Source of the DNA: Maea johnstoni
Lineage: Eukaryota > Annelida > Polychaeta > Spionida > Magelonidae
Direction of reading: 5' to 3'
Assembly (NCBI GenBank): GCA_963942565.1
Contig: OZ012684.1
Span: 63,614,888 to 63,678,887 of the forward strand
Length of the DNA stretch: 64,000 nucleotides
Part shown: positions 36,291 through 48,868 of the stretch, one piece after another
How positions within the stretch are numbered: position 1 is the stretch's first letter
Layout: each line of letters starts with the position of its first letter
The notes under the pieces: model-generated
Databases searched by the model: none
What the model was told of the DNA's origin: nothing
What the model saw: only the letters and a program-made list of their open reading frames with translations
Made by a program: the position numbers and the translations under genes

Positions 36291-36847
36291 GACATAGTAT
36301 AAGAACATAGTATAGGGATCTTCTAAACAACTTTAATTTGTGGGGTCATCGACATTTTTTTCACAGATTTTTGAAAAAATAATGCAATTTATTTCACAAT
36401 CATCTCATTCTCCAAAATCGGTTTCTTTCTCTGCCAAATGTATTCCTTCAGAGATGCCGACACTGCCTATGGTACTGTTCTGCCATTTTGAAAATTATTT
36501 TTCTGCTGTTACATAGGAATTATATGCCAAATTCAAGACACTAGTTTTTAACCCAAAATTGGTAAAAGTCAGAATTGCTGAATTTAATTTTCACAAAAAC
36601 TTGTCTAAACTATCTGCACAATTCCTTTAACAAGAAGACCTATAGAAAATGACAGGTCATCAGGTTAGTTTTCGAACCACAGATAATTCAAGTTTGTGAA
36701 ATATCACTTATTTGTCAGATTTTCATAAAGATGGTACAAAAGAGTAAAAGATGGTACAACTGCCCTATTGGTATCGTATTTGCCCATCCTTATAAAAGAT
36801 ATTGTTTAGCAAGGGAACCCCATTTTAAACATAAATGAATGATCTGA

Positions 36848-37130
36848 CATGGTCTTAGCCAGCAGGGCGTCTGGGTGCTTTTTTGGACACCCAAACCCTT
36901 AAAAAGAACCCCTCAGGACACCCAATTTTTTTTGTATGGAATTTCTAATAATCTCAATCTTAAGCTTATAATTGAATTTTATCATCTCCTTACAATTCCT
37001 TTGACATTGTGTAATGATATCATGCCTTATTTTGATGAATTTATACATATTTATGGCTGAAATATGAGTATATTGTGATTACAACTGCCAATTTTAGGCA
37101 CCCAGTTTCTAAATCCTGGCTAAGACACTG
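36848..37130 (-). mobile_element. hAT-like MITE, family B, inverted copy
   Basis: Reverse-complement copy of 6523-6836. Starts CATGGTCTTAGCCAGCAGG and ends ATCCTGGCTAAGACACTG, 283 bp. The flanks are AATGATCTGA on the left and AATGATCA on the right, a slightly worn target duplication. Confidence 0.85.
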
Positions 37131-39206
37131 AATGATCATATATATTTTCTTACATGTAAAACATCAAATTCAATAAATATGATAATCTGTAAAGCCAAAA
37201 CATTTAGTGTTAAAAACTGTCTCTTAGGATACTATTTAGAATAGGCAAGTATAGTCATAATAGAACATATTTAATAAAATAGTGTTTTTATAACAATTTC
37301 TTTTCAAAATTGGCAGTGTATAGTGGTGTCAGGAAAATTGTAATATATTATTTTAGTTTGTTCACTACTCAATAGGTGTCACCAGTATAGAGTATAAGAA
37401 TCATAATCAAACTCTCTATAACACAGCAACAGCAGGGAAAGCCGTCTATGTAAAACAGTTTTCATAGACAGTCTAGGGTAGCTGTAGAGAGTAAGAATCA
37501 GACTTGATGGTCTTTGGCCTAGGCCAGTCATTCATCACACAAAACCCTGGAATTTTGCCAGCCATATCATATTGTGGCCCTACATTGGAAATAAGCTAAT
37601 TATTGAGAGTGCCACTGGGACAGGGAAACAATGTGCAGTATACATCTACATCGTAGACCCTCACCTAAAATAAGAGGATTAGGAGTAGATCTCAATAGTC
37701 CATACATTGTTGCGCTGATAACATGGGGCCACTTCAAAATACACTTAGTCTTTATTTATTTTTTAGGATGAAAATTGATATTATTCCTCCATAGAAGTAC
37801 ACAGACTGCATATCCAATCGTCTCCAATGAGAAGTGTGGAGAGAAAAAATCATTGGGTCATATCTAATTGTCTTTAATACTCTAAAGTATACTGTAAAAG
37901 TTCACAGTATAGAAAGTCCATGATTTAAAAAAAATCAGTAATGCACATGGATGAGAGTCACCATGATTCTCTAGAAAATTCCCAGCAAACTATTTTATTC
38001 ATATCATTTAATATAAAAAAACATATGCCCAAGTCAGAGGACACTGGCTCATCTCATAAATGCAGGGCCCATTCTTCGATTATTCCCAAAAATCATTTGA
38101 AGTATAATAAAATATGAAAGTTGGGAAAATATATTGAGAGTTAATACACTTTGAAGGTTTGTATTTCTCAAAACATGAAATTGTATTAATATAAGGACCA
38201 CTCAATGCGAAAAGGAAATCCTGAGACAGCATCTCACTGCCTAGGACAATATTAAAGAAAATATGAAGGACATGATATATAATATAAACTTTATTAAACT
38301 ATTTAATTTCAATTCAGTGCAAAGATAATGCTTTTCACCACAAGCCTTCAGAAAGCTGCTATATACACGTTTCAGGATGCATACCTATTGATTCCCAACC
38401 AAAATGGTATTTGTTTTAAACACAAATGTTAATGTCAATATATTGAATAGAGGCCTATTGCCCTTTTATGCTCCAGAATTACTCTACAAATTGTAATCTG
38501 GATCTTGATACTTATGATAATAACTTAGGAAGTAGGAATATTTCTATCAAATATGCTTTTGCTTGAAAGTTGACACCAAAATTGCCTGGCTGCTTTTGGC
38601 CATTGCCAGCATGAATGGTTTAATACAATTATTGCATGTTGATTCCATGTGAAAGGGATCCTTAACTAAACAAGTGTTGAAAATCCTCCAATTTCATGAA
38701 TTTAACTTCAAATATTTGATTTCTGTAATACAATGAGCGAGTACAAAAATCTTATGGATATAGTTAAATAAAAATCTTAACCCTTAACAAACGAATTATT
38801 CAACACATGTTGCCTGCTGAGCTTTTGACAGAATATTGTTGCTGTATCACAACAAACTTTTAGGCATGCTCTGAGAGTACATAATAACACACATACAGTA
38901 AAATAGCCAAACACAAATATGCTAAAAGTCTTCCTTTGCAACCTCACAGGATTCCTTTTGCACTTAAACTAAATGTAAAATAAGTTGTATAATATATACT
39001 AATTAATGTATTAATGAAGTCAACATTTCTGGATGAACCCTGGCATACGTTGAGCAATAATTTGTCAGGGAGAGCCTCTATAAGGAAATATACTGACACC
39101 TGCAGATGTGAACGCTTAATGTGTACTTTCTTATACTATTAATGAAAAACATTGTACACACAAACACCTAAGATGGGTAAACTTACAATAATGAATTTCT
39201 TTGGTA

Positions 39207-39384
39207 ATAACCATACATATTTTCCAAATAAATCATCTTCTAAGAGATGTCAGATGTAAAATGCCCTTTTTGACATCAAAATGCTCAACTAGATGTAGTT
39301 GGTATAAGCTATATCTGGATGGGCAGTTTTAGTCTGTATGGGCAGTTTTAGACAGGCATTTTAAACATTCCGGCTTAGACCCTG
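39207..39384. mobile_element. hAT-like MITE, family A, truncated
   Basis: Only the right part of the 312-bp element is present (AATAACCATACATATTTTCC to GGCTTAGACCCTG). A short internal repeat of GGGCAGTTTTAG is seen. Confidence 0.7.
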
Positions 39385-39986
39385 GAACTGATCTGGAGGT
39401 ACAGGTTTAGCTTTTTTATTGGGGTGGAATTAAATCTTTGTTGCAAAACATGGATATCAATATACTGATGATTGATTTGAAGTCACCACTGACACTTAAC
39501 TTGGCATATGAAACAATAGTGTGATACTTATAATTAGTATAACTGAAATATACTTTTCTGGCACAGCAAAATAAAAAATTAAAAGTTTTCAGCAAAACTG
39601 TTATTATTAGATCATTAGATACTCATTTGGTTTAAAACCTGTGCTCAAAATTGAATCTACTTTAAGAAATTACACCATTATCTAAGTAGGTTGAAATAAA
39701 GTTCTAACTTAAGTAAACACGTTTAGAAAGTATCATGGGACACAGATGAATGCCCAAATATTACACACGTGGAACACAATCTCCATTTTGTGGAAGTGTG
39801 ATAAGAAAATGACCATGGAATTTAAGTCACTACAAGGTTGCCCTTCAAATATCTAACAAGTTTCAGTGATAAACTTAGCCATTCTTGTATAGATTAATGT
39901 TTACTAACACAGTTTGAATATAACCAAAACTTCTATAAGGTTGCTTCAGCATAGACAATGGGCTAAATTCCATTTATAGTGAACTT

Positions 39987-40302
39987 GTCCAGAAACCTAT
40001 TGAGAAAGCAGTGGTCCTAATATCAATTTACCTCAGCATCAGTAAGTGAGATTTGTATGAATCACCTTTCAGTAAGTGTGACTTAGTGATGTCCAGAAAC
40101 CTATTGAGAAAGCAGCGGTCCGAATATCAATTTACCTCAGCATCAGTAAGTGAGATTTGTATGAATTACCTATCAGTAACAGTGTGACTTAGTGATGTCC
40201 AGAAACCTATTGAGAAAGCAGTGGTCCGAATATCAATTTACCTTAGCATCAGTAACAGGAATTTGTATGAATTACATGTCAGTAACTGTGTGGCTTTGTG
40301 AA
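39987..40302. repeat. Three tandem units of 104-106 bp
   Basis: Units start GTCCAGAAACCTATTGAGAA at 39987, 40091 and 40197. All contain CCTNAGCATCAGTAA and ATTTGTATGAATNAC. They lie just past the zinc-finger stop codon, so probably in its 3' UTR. Confidence 0.95.
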
Positions 40303-40353
40303 ATCAAAGATGTATTTAACAACCTGAGAACCTTGGAACAAATATCAACACAA

Positions 40354-43300
40354 TCATGTAGTAATTTCAATTCCTTGGGCTAATTCTGCGGCATCAACGG
40401 TGGCTAATACTGTATGCACAGGAATGGACTCAATGGCGACTTGCAAGGGGGCTTCCTCGTGTATGATAACAGAATGGTTATTGATCTCCAGGGGCTGATT
40501 CACATGGATGACAGAATGCTCATCTAGTTCATCCTTGGTGAAGAAACCAGTGTTACAAATAACACAGTCGAATGGCGCAACGTTAGGATGGTGCCTCCTC
40601 AGATGCTTAAGGCACTTCGCCTGCGCGGAAAAGGTTTTCCCACAGGCCTTACAGTTGTATGGCTTTTCGCCTGTATGCCCAAGCTTGTGTCTCTTCAGGG
40701 ACCCATTCCATGCAAAAGACTCGCCGCATATATCACAAAGGTAAGGTCTTTCCCCTGTGTGTATCCTTGCATGCTCGTTCGCCCTACTGGCCAGGTAGAA
40801 CTCCAGGCCGCAGTAAGTGCACTTGTAGCGCCGTTCCGTGGTGTGGAAGTGGCTGTGATTCTTCAGCGTTATGGCCGAGATGAAGCGTTTGCCGCAGTGC
40901 TCACACTTGAACGGCTTGATACCCAGGTGAGTTTTGAGATGGTTGTTCATGTACCTTTTTGCCACCATTTCCCCACAGTGCGGACACTCCTGCTTCTTGC
41001 CATGGGTTGTGGCGTTGTGGTTACGCATCTGCAACTTGGTTGTAAATGTCTTCTTGCAAAGCTTACAGTAAAGGTCCAGCTCTGTGTGCACGGCGGCCAT
41101 GTGCTTGTTGTACTTCTCTTCATCTTTAAAGATCAGGCGACATTTCTTGCATTTCCTGCCTGGGGTGTGCTTTTGCACAATGTGCTGCTTAAGGATGCTA
41201 CTTTTAATAAAGCCCTTGCCACAATGCTTACACTTATGTGGCATCTTGCCAGTGTGACTAAAATAGTGATACTTCAGATCGATGAAATGCTTGTAGGTCT
41301 TCTTACAGTGACTGCAGCCGTAGCGCTTTTCGAGGACCCCTTCCTCGTCCGGCACAAAGACCCCATGAACAGAATCGATGTGGGTCTGAAAGGCCTCGTG
41401 ACCAAGGACCTCTTCATAACACAGCTCGCAGGTGATCATCTTCAGCTTCTTACTCTGCTCTGCCGACGAGTCAACTCCAACAATCAGGAACTTCCCAACT
41501 TTATCTTTGGGCTCTAGGAATTCTTCCATTTTCACGTTCAGAAGCTCCTCGCTCTCAGAAGCATAAGGCTCTCCACCCTCATCACTATCTCCTTCATCAT
41601 CAACAGTTTGTTCTCCTTCAACAGCCCCAATTTTACCTTTTGAGTCAGTAGTGCTCACATCATCTGACTTATCAGCATCTTCCACGGCAGAGTCACCTTC
41701 AGCACCTGAGTTTGATGTGTTTTTGTCTTGAACAAGACTGTCACCTTCGGTTGATTTAGTTGTTTCAGATGTTGCTATAGGTGTTTCTGGAGCACCAGGG
41801 CTGTCATCTGCAAGGGCCTGAGACTTTTCTGGTGTCTTTTCTGAAGACTTTGCTGGAGTCTTTTCTTGAGAATTTTCAGGAGTTGTTTTTGTAGGTGTAA
41901 TACCACTTTCAGCTTGCGCTCCATCAGCAACAGCAGTCTGGGATTTTTCTGACTCTTCACTCAGCAACTCTTTGGCATTACTATTCTTTTCTACATTGTC
42001 ATCATCCCCATCACCAGCTGGCCCCATTTTCTTCTTTCTCTTTGCAGGTGGTCCTTCTTCAAATGATGTAGATGCCTCTAAATTTTCTTCAGGCACTTTT
42101 ATGTTGTCATGACCTAAAATTTGAATGTGTTGAAATCTTAGCATTAACCACAGTATTTGAAAATTCAAGTTCTTGATAGTTTTAGGGTTGCATTATTATT
42201 CAAACAAAATAGGGCTAAACCTCCAAAACGAACAATCTAGTCTTCTCAATTACTTTTAGTGATAATTTCAAAACTTAGTGCTCACTCAAGTTCAAAGCTT
42301 TCAATACAATATCATACAGAGAAAAGAGCAAAAGGACACTGATATTTCTGATATAATTTGACACAAACTCCAATTTATTAGTCACTTTTAATAATCTTTT
42401 ATTTACACACCTTTTTTTGCCTTATTTCTAGTCAAGCGGGGAGCTGGACTTTCTGGCTTCCTTTTCTCAGTTTGTGGCTCTTGTTTGATGCTTTTTTCCT
42501 TTCTTCTAACTTCTGTAGCCTCTTCCCCTATAGCATCTTGTTCAGTTACAACTACAAAGGTAAAAGTAGACAAAAAATGACAAAGAGACAAGTATAACAT
42601 TGTGCAGAACTTACAGCTATGCTTTTCGGATACTAAAATATATCAAGTTCTTTCTTTCAGGGATAATATGATGCAATAATCAGAGTAATTAACAAAGGGT
42701 GTTTAATAGGGCTGTCATTGTTTAAAAAAAATTGTTGATTCGATTGATTTCGATATATTCATATTTCTTTTTCGATTTCGATTATTTCGATACGATACAT
42801 TGATATATGCCCATGGATTCTATAGTGTTCATTTAATCAAATTATAATTAGGTAGTTTGAAATTCAGAACAGTATGACATATGCATGATTTTTTTCAAGA
42901 TTTGAACCTCAAATCTTACACCCTGCAGGGAGGGTACTTTTGTAATACTGCCTAACTCATTCCTTATTAGAAGACTATTCAGGCAATATACGTTATAAAG
43001 GGCTGAGTATTCAAATATATTCAAATGTATTCGTTTACATTACTTATTATTCAATACCCGGCCCCTTGTTACATTTAAAAAACCTCATTACAACATAACT
43101 ACATCAACAATCACATCAGCCACATTGTTTGCGAACGATGAACCATGTACCATTGATCGTAAATTCGTAATTGTTCGTCATATCATACCTTCGGAAGGCT
43201 TCGGCTAATTTCGCTGCGACGGATATTCACGAAACTGATCGTGAATTTCCGTTCTTTCATAAGTGGCTTGCCTCAATATATACATTTCCTAATGCACTGC

Positions 43301-46300
43301 GAAGGGAAAGTGCGGCAAAACAACACTTCGTCTATTTTGTAAACAACATGGCGGCACCCACATGTAGGGAGCGAGCAGCGAACAGCCGCTGCACTCTTCG
43401 CAGTTTTGCCGTGAGTAGGTTAGTTTTTCTTTTTTTGCCATCTCGATGCATCGATTAACGCATCGAGATAGCCAAATTGCAGTCATCGATTGACTGCAAT
43501 TGTCGGTACATCGATGTGAGGCGTATCGATGACTGTCCTAGTGTTTATCAAAAATATTGAGCAGTGGGTGCACTGCTCTCCCAATCTAGTCAATGTATGG
43601 CAGAAAAAGTGACTAAACAACATTTCACATTCCAAAACTTAATGTTATCATTGCTTGTAAAAAAAAGTTGTCTAGGGGAAGTGTTATAACTTTTATAGAC
43701 TAAGTTGATATACTAGTAAATATATTGATGTATCCATAACACTGAGAGTAAATGAAACTTTAGTGATTCTCACCTGAGCAGGAGCGAACATTTGAAGTTG
43801 AGATCAATGCTGTTAGCTGACTATATAGTTTCCTGAGTAAAATATCAATTTTTAAAGCTTATTTTGTTCCTGATGGCATTTATATGTTAAAAGGTGGGTA
43901 TTAATAACAGTTTTGTCAGTTTCTTTATGTGATTGCTTGTATTATAGCTATCCGTTTCTTTAGAATAATTGCCTGTATGATAGCTACAAGAGAATCTTAC
44001 CTTTGAGGCCATCTTGTGTATGTGTTTTGATCAACACAGTAGCGGCTACATCTGTCCTGAGAGTTAAGGTGCCTTCCAGGCTCACAGTCCCAGAGAAAGT
44101 CACACTCTTCTTGCAGAACTCATGTAACTGAACAACTGCATTCGATAGCAGCTTCTCCAACTCCGCAACCCCACCTGCACCTCTTGTCCTGAAAAACAAA
44201 AAATTAAAACTGATGACTAGTGATAGGGTGATGATCAGGTACCCGTAAAGTTGGCAGTAGGTTAAAATGCATGCTGAACCAAGCACTTGATTACCACCTG
44301 GTCCAGTACAGCCTATCTCAAACATATTTTATCTATTTCTCCCCAACCCTCAGGATAACACTGAAGCATTCCTCTCCCTATATCTATTGTCACAGTTAGG
44401 GCATCCATTCCCTCCCCTTCCTTACAGTATGACTCATCCCTGACCCTTTCTTCCTGTGCACACCCTATTTCCCTCCATAAACTTCCTCCAGTGTGAATGT
44501 ACCCCACATCCATTTCTTTTCTACACTCACACTAACGCGCCATTTGCTTACCCAACGATAAGTCCTTACTCTAGCCTAGTCCAAGAAATTTATTTTACTT
44601 CTATAATAACTTAATGTCTATATACCATTCTAAGATGTCTACTCATATTTAGTTCTATATTGGCTCACCAGGCGGCATGGTCTTAGCCAGGATTTCAAAA
44701 CTGGGTGCCCAAAATTGGCAAATTTTGTAACATTTTTGGGCTTCCAAATTTTCAAGGGGGACCACAATATACTCAGATTTAACCATAAACATGTACAAAT
44801 TCATCAAAACAAGGCATGATATCCTTATAAAATACAATGTAATGTGAATTATATCGGGATGAAAAAAAATAATAATAAGGCAAATGCACCATCAGAATGA
44901 TTTAGGTTCAAAATGAGCGTATACATGTCACCTTTCAAATAAGACCTCCCCCGAACCTGTCCTCTTGAGCACTACTCAGTTATAGCTTACAGAAGTTCAG
45001 CAAGCAACAGTCCTGAGGCAGCTATACAGGGCCTCCATGCATCCCAAGATGCACACTGTTTTTGACACCTTCTAAGCACCAGCCTGTGTCACTAGTGCTT
45101 AAGAGATAGCAGTAATAGGGGGCTGGGCTCCCCTTTCCTGCTTAGATTTTCATTACTGGCTTTCAATAAGTTGTCATAATTCCCAAAGATTGAACTTCTT
45201 CAATTTCCTATTGTATATTCCAACAATCCTTGGAAGTTATACTTTGTGGCTTGTCTTTGATTTGTAGCTTATTGTTGGGTAGAAACCATTACTTCCTAAT
45301 TGCTATGAAATCAGTTTGTGCTAATCACTTACAGGAAATTGCAGCACTTGTGTCAGTTAGCAGTTACTCATGGGAATAGTGTAGGACTTATTAGTATGTG
45401 TATTCCTTCACTTCCTGTTATCAAGATATGAAACCTCTATTTGGACACCCTGTTTCCAAATATCGGCTAAGACCCTGTCCCTAGGTGAGTCAGATATTTC
45501 CATTCCTCCAAATTCCTGAATCGCTCAATTCTGCCATACTATGTAAGTTTTACTTCTTGAAGTTTTATTTGCTTCCAAAAATTGTGATCAGGGATGAGTC
45601 AGGAATAAAAATTAGCAAGAAAGGGAAAGCCATGCAGGCTTCTCTGCTACTGCTATCTCTGAAGCACTAGTGACACAGGCTGGTGCTTAGAAGGTGTCAA
45701 AAACAGAGTGCATCTTGGGATGTATGGAGGCCCTGTATAGCTGCCTCAGGACTGTTGCTTGTTGAACTTCTGTAAGCTATAACTGAGTAGTGCTCAAGAG
45801 GACAGGTTCGGGGGAGGTCTTATTTGAAAGGTGACATGTAAAAGATCATTTTGAACCTAAATCTTTCTGATGGTGCATTTGCCCTTTAAGATTGACATTT
45901 TAAGAAATTCCTCCGAAAAAATTTGGGTGTCCTGAGGGGTACTTATTCAGGGTTTGGGTGTCCAAAAAGACACCCAGACGCCCTGCTGGCTAACACCATG
46001 CCAGGCTAGCATGGGTTTTCTTTGGATTTCTTGACCACCATTGGCGCCATCTATCAACAACAACTAAAACTAACAACTAAATATTGAGCAAAAGTTAGAG
46101 CAGAATAAAGAAAAGCAATATTTAAGTTAATCATAGACTAGGAGCTAGTTTATCCTTACCCCTGCTTCTCCTTGATCCACCCTTAGCCCCAAACTTGACC
46201 ATATCCCAAACCCCTTCCAAAATTGCCTGTGAACCTGTTCTATATTACTTTCTCCTCCTCGATTTCAAATGTTGATGTCTAATATGCTCTAATATGCTCA

Positions 46301-48844
46301 TTTGTATATATATGAATTGTTCCTACATGCACTTAGACTACACAGTCTATACTACCTTAAAGGACAATTACTGCAATGGTGATAGAATCAACAAAATTGC
46401 GTTGTCGAGCTGATCATATTCCTAATATTGCCCTGAGCATGATCTTAAAATGTTATCTTTGTCTTAGACCTAAAAAAGTTGTTTGTTTCCTGTAAACCTA
46501 CACTAACAAGTTTTTATTCAAAAAAAATCCCTACCCTAAAGTTTTATACGCCAGCCCAACTCCAATCAACGTAAATCATGCATAAAACACACATTTTGGA
46601 GTAAAAAAATCATGCAAAAAATATATTTTACTGACCTACCTACCCAGGGCTCGACATTGGTGTTTGCCCCATTGCCCCGGGCAAGTAGAATTTGTAAATT
46701 ATAGCTGTGGGGCAAGTGAAAACTGCATCTTGCTTGCCCCACTGGGAAAGTACGCTTTGTATATTTCAGGTTTTCTTTTGAGAATGTGTGCAAGTTTCGT
46801 GGTCTGCCATCAGGGTCTTAGCTAGGATTTCAAAAATGCCTGTCCAAAACAGCAATTTCAAAATTTCTGCCCGTCCAGATTTAGCTACTAATCTACTTCA
46901 AATCTTCATACCAGCTTCACTTAATAGCCTAGTGTGTTAAAAAGGGCAATTTACATTTCAGCTATGTCCTAGAAGGTGGTTTGTAAGGAATATATTTGGT
47001 TATTACCCCCCAAAAGTCAAAATTGAAAAATTTTCATAGAAATTTTTGCCTGTCCTAACAGGAGGTTTTTTGGAAACGACCTGTCCAAAAGACAGGTAGG
47101 ACGGGTCCTGGCTAAGTCCCTGTCTGCCATCTAAGCTTGTCCTAGAAAATATGCTTCCACAAGCCAGAACCATTTTCTACTTGGTTTTAAATGAAATATT
47201 ATAAGACATACAATTTTTCAAGGGCAAGTGAAAGTTGGAGTAGGGCAAGTGAAAATTGAATCTCACTTGCCCTACGGGGCAAGTCGCTGCAAAAGTTAAC
47301 GTTGTGCCCTGCTACCTTTTTTTTTTTCAGACCATTACAGGAAACAAACAATATTTTTTTCTTGGCCTTAGCTAGCCAATTATATAATTATAGCCCCACA
47401 CAATTTTCGGTAGCTTCAGGCTATAGAGCTAACTAGTGGTTAAGAGACCTTTGTTTTCTTTTTTCCTTCCTTGGTGCCTCCACCATCCTAACATTGCCTT
47501 TTTGCAGTCATTTCTTTCCTTCCTGTTTTCCCCACTACCTGTTGCTATCCTTCCTTCTACCTCATAGTCCTTGTCCTCCCCCCCCCCCCCCCACCCCTCA
47601 TTCTAGACTGGCACTTCTCCAGTCGTCTTCATGACCCCTTCTCTCATTCCCCCATCTTGATCTTCCTTCCAAATTCTCCCTTATCTCCTGAGACCTCCCC
47701 TCCCTTCTTTATCTGTTTCTTCCACTCTTAAGCTTCTTTCTCCCACTTTTTCCCACCCATAAAATGAGAAGTTGGCCTGAGAAGCTGAGTAGATAACCAT
47801 GATAATATACAAATATGACATCTCTGTGGGGCTGCCAACATGATTGTCTACCCCGAGTGAGCATTGTCACCCGAGGACGTAGCCCGAGGGTGACAATGCT
47901 CACGAGGGGTAGACTATCATGTTGGCAACCCCACAGAGATGTCATATTTGTTTTATTATACCGAACACCCCCCCCCCCCCCCCCCAGCACCCAAAATCCA
48001 TGACAAGTTGAGACTTACAAAACCCGCTTAGGCAGTGAAATTTTGGAGCAGCAGGTTTACCGTGCTGACTATGCTGGGATGTCATATTTGTTTATCATAC
48101 TGAGCAACCTATCATCTCAACTGGGTTGAGATTTTACTTTTTCCCTAAATTGAGACACTCGCACATGTTGTTCTCAACAATAAGATAATTGTATTGTTGA
48201 CGCCGGCATTCTGCTCATTCTTTTGCCACGCATGGGGATCTTGAAAGAATGGCGTCCTCAACAATATAGGGAATCATGAAACGGCACCTTGACAACGGGT
48301 GCTAATACGTCGTCTCCTTGACAGCGGGTGCTAATACGTCGAATAGTGACCGCTGTCAAGGAGCCTGCAGATGCACAGGTTGCTAACAGCTTTGACACAT
48401 GGCTCTCATCCAATGGGATGAGAGTATCCTCACGTGAGGTATAATAACACAAACTGTTAACTGGTCTTTATTCTTTAATAAAATATTGTCAATTATTGAA
48501 AACGAGGGCACGACATAATTGGAGATTAAACGCTTCAGCACATTCCCCAAAACTTCTGCATTATTTAAACAGGGATGCCTGTGGTTGGCGCTCGAGTGAC
48601 AGAGGTCTACCTCGACTGCCTCAACTTGAAAATACGCGAGCGGTTTAGGGGGATATTCTTCCCTCTACAGTACAACATGGCGCCCGATGGCATTGCGGCG
48701 TGTGCGTGATGTACTATCGATCGCCCTACTAGAAAACATACTTCTATTGACAGGATAAGGTTATCAAAATATGTCAATGACACCTGAGAACATCATCTGA
48801 GTTTTATTACTAAAAAGATCACACGATTGTCTCACTTACCGCAT
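40354..48844 (-). CDS. C2H2 zinc-finger protein with 11 fingers, complete, 4 coding exons
   Basis: Exons in transcript order: 48844-48840 (ATGCG only), 44188-44001, 42551-42411, 42113-40354; 2094 nt, 697 aa, phases joining. Residues 1-64 (MRTRGAGGVAELEKLLSNAV...) are not recognised. Residues 65-111 are highly charged. Residues 112-339 are acidic and Ser/Thr/Pro-rich, with a probable nuclear signal (AKRKKKMG, about 134-141) and TPEKSQ-type repeats. Eleven C2H2 fingers occupy about 340-648, from CELC to CVIC. The last five mostly keep TGEKP-like linkers (HTTERRYKC, HTGERPYLC, HTGEKPYNC), typical of DNA binding; fingers 1 and 4-6 are less regular. A hydrophobic tail follows. It is likely a nuclear DNA-binding regulator; targets and orthologue are unknown. 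The start is fixed by an in-frame TGA 25 bp upstream. Confidence 0.9.
42707..43540. mobile_element. hAT-like non-autonomous element, 834 bp
   Basis: The left end TAGGGCTGTCATTG and the inverted right end TAGGACAGTCATCG match at 11 of 14 bases. The flanks are GTGTTTAA (42699-42706) and GTGTTTAT (43541-43548), a 7-of-8 target duplication. The interior is rich in ATCGAT motifs and has no transposase-like frame. It lies in zinc-finger intron 2. Confidence 0.75.
44676..46000 (-). mobile_element. hAT-like MITE, family B, split by another element
   Basis: The outer parts 44676-44876 and about 45888-46000 match 6523-6836. The flanks are CCAGGCGG and CCAGGCTA, a worn 8-bp duplication. A foldback element of about 1 kb sits inside. 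It lies in zinc-finger intron 1. Confidence 0.85.
44877..45887. mobile_element. Long-TIR foldback element inserted in a MITE, about 1 kb
   Basis: The arms at about 44879-45125 and 45640-45886 are inverted copies of nearly 250 bp with few differences (GGCAAATGCACCATCAGAA outermost). The centre holds about 510 bp with no transposase-like frame, including a family C MITE end (45427-45477). The right edge contains TTTAAG, which could be part of a TTAA target, but the left edge lacks it, so the superfamily is unresolved. Confidence 0.85.
46645..47311. mobile_element. hAT-like element (CAGGGCTCGAC ends) split by a family A MITE
   Basis: Starts CAGGGCTCGACATTGGTG and ends AACGTTGTGCCCTG (imperfect inverted repeats). 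GGGGCAAGT motifs occur in both halves. CTACCT follows the right end and also lies just before the left end. The 312-bp element at 46811-47122 interrupts it. Confidence 0.75.
46811..47122 (-). mobile_element. hAT-like MITE, family A, 312 bp, inverted, with exact 8-bp duplication
   Basis: Reverse-complement copy of 5890-6201, with the same length. Ends CAGGGTCTTAGC and GGCTAAGTCCCTG. Exact flanking TCTGCCAT at 46803-46810 and 47123-47130. Inserted inside the element at 46645-47311, so it is the younger of the two. Confidence 0.92.
47801..48450. mobile_element. Hairpin-plus-tail foldback element, copy 2
   Basis: A hairpin at 47812-47949 (arms AAATATGACATCTCTGTGGGG and complement) has a loop CCCGAGGACGTAGCCCGAGGG. 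Then come a C run (47968-47985) and a tail ending CCTCACGTGAGGTATAATAA, as in 13361-13832. A partial outer-arm copy (GATGTCATATTTGTTTATCA) is at 48078-48097. Near 48285-48345 a 30-bp stretch with GGGTGCTAATACGTCG occurs twice. Confidence 0.75.
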
Positions 48845-48868
48845 TTTTAAGCCGTCCAAATTATTCCC

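Larger units (their letters stand above)
34463..40353. other. Intergenic region between the IQANK1 paralogue and the zinc-finger gene
   Basis: No coding exon supported on either strand. It holds a 10-bp tandem repeat (34828-34933), G runs (35219-35232, 35410-35428), a 60-150 bp irregular repeat (35400-35830), MITE copies (36145-36290, 36848-37130, 38470-38625, 39207-39384) and a 104-bp tandem repeat (39987-40302). The part next to 40353 is presumably the zinc-finger 3' UTR. 37150-38460 is AT-rich with nothing recognisable. Confidence 0.6.

Noticed and set aside
40588-41517. 309-codon plus-strand open frame
   Set aside because: It is the antisense shadow of the zinc-finger exon; regular codon spacing of the fingers keeps the other strand open.
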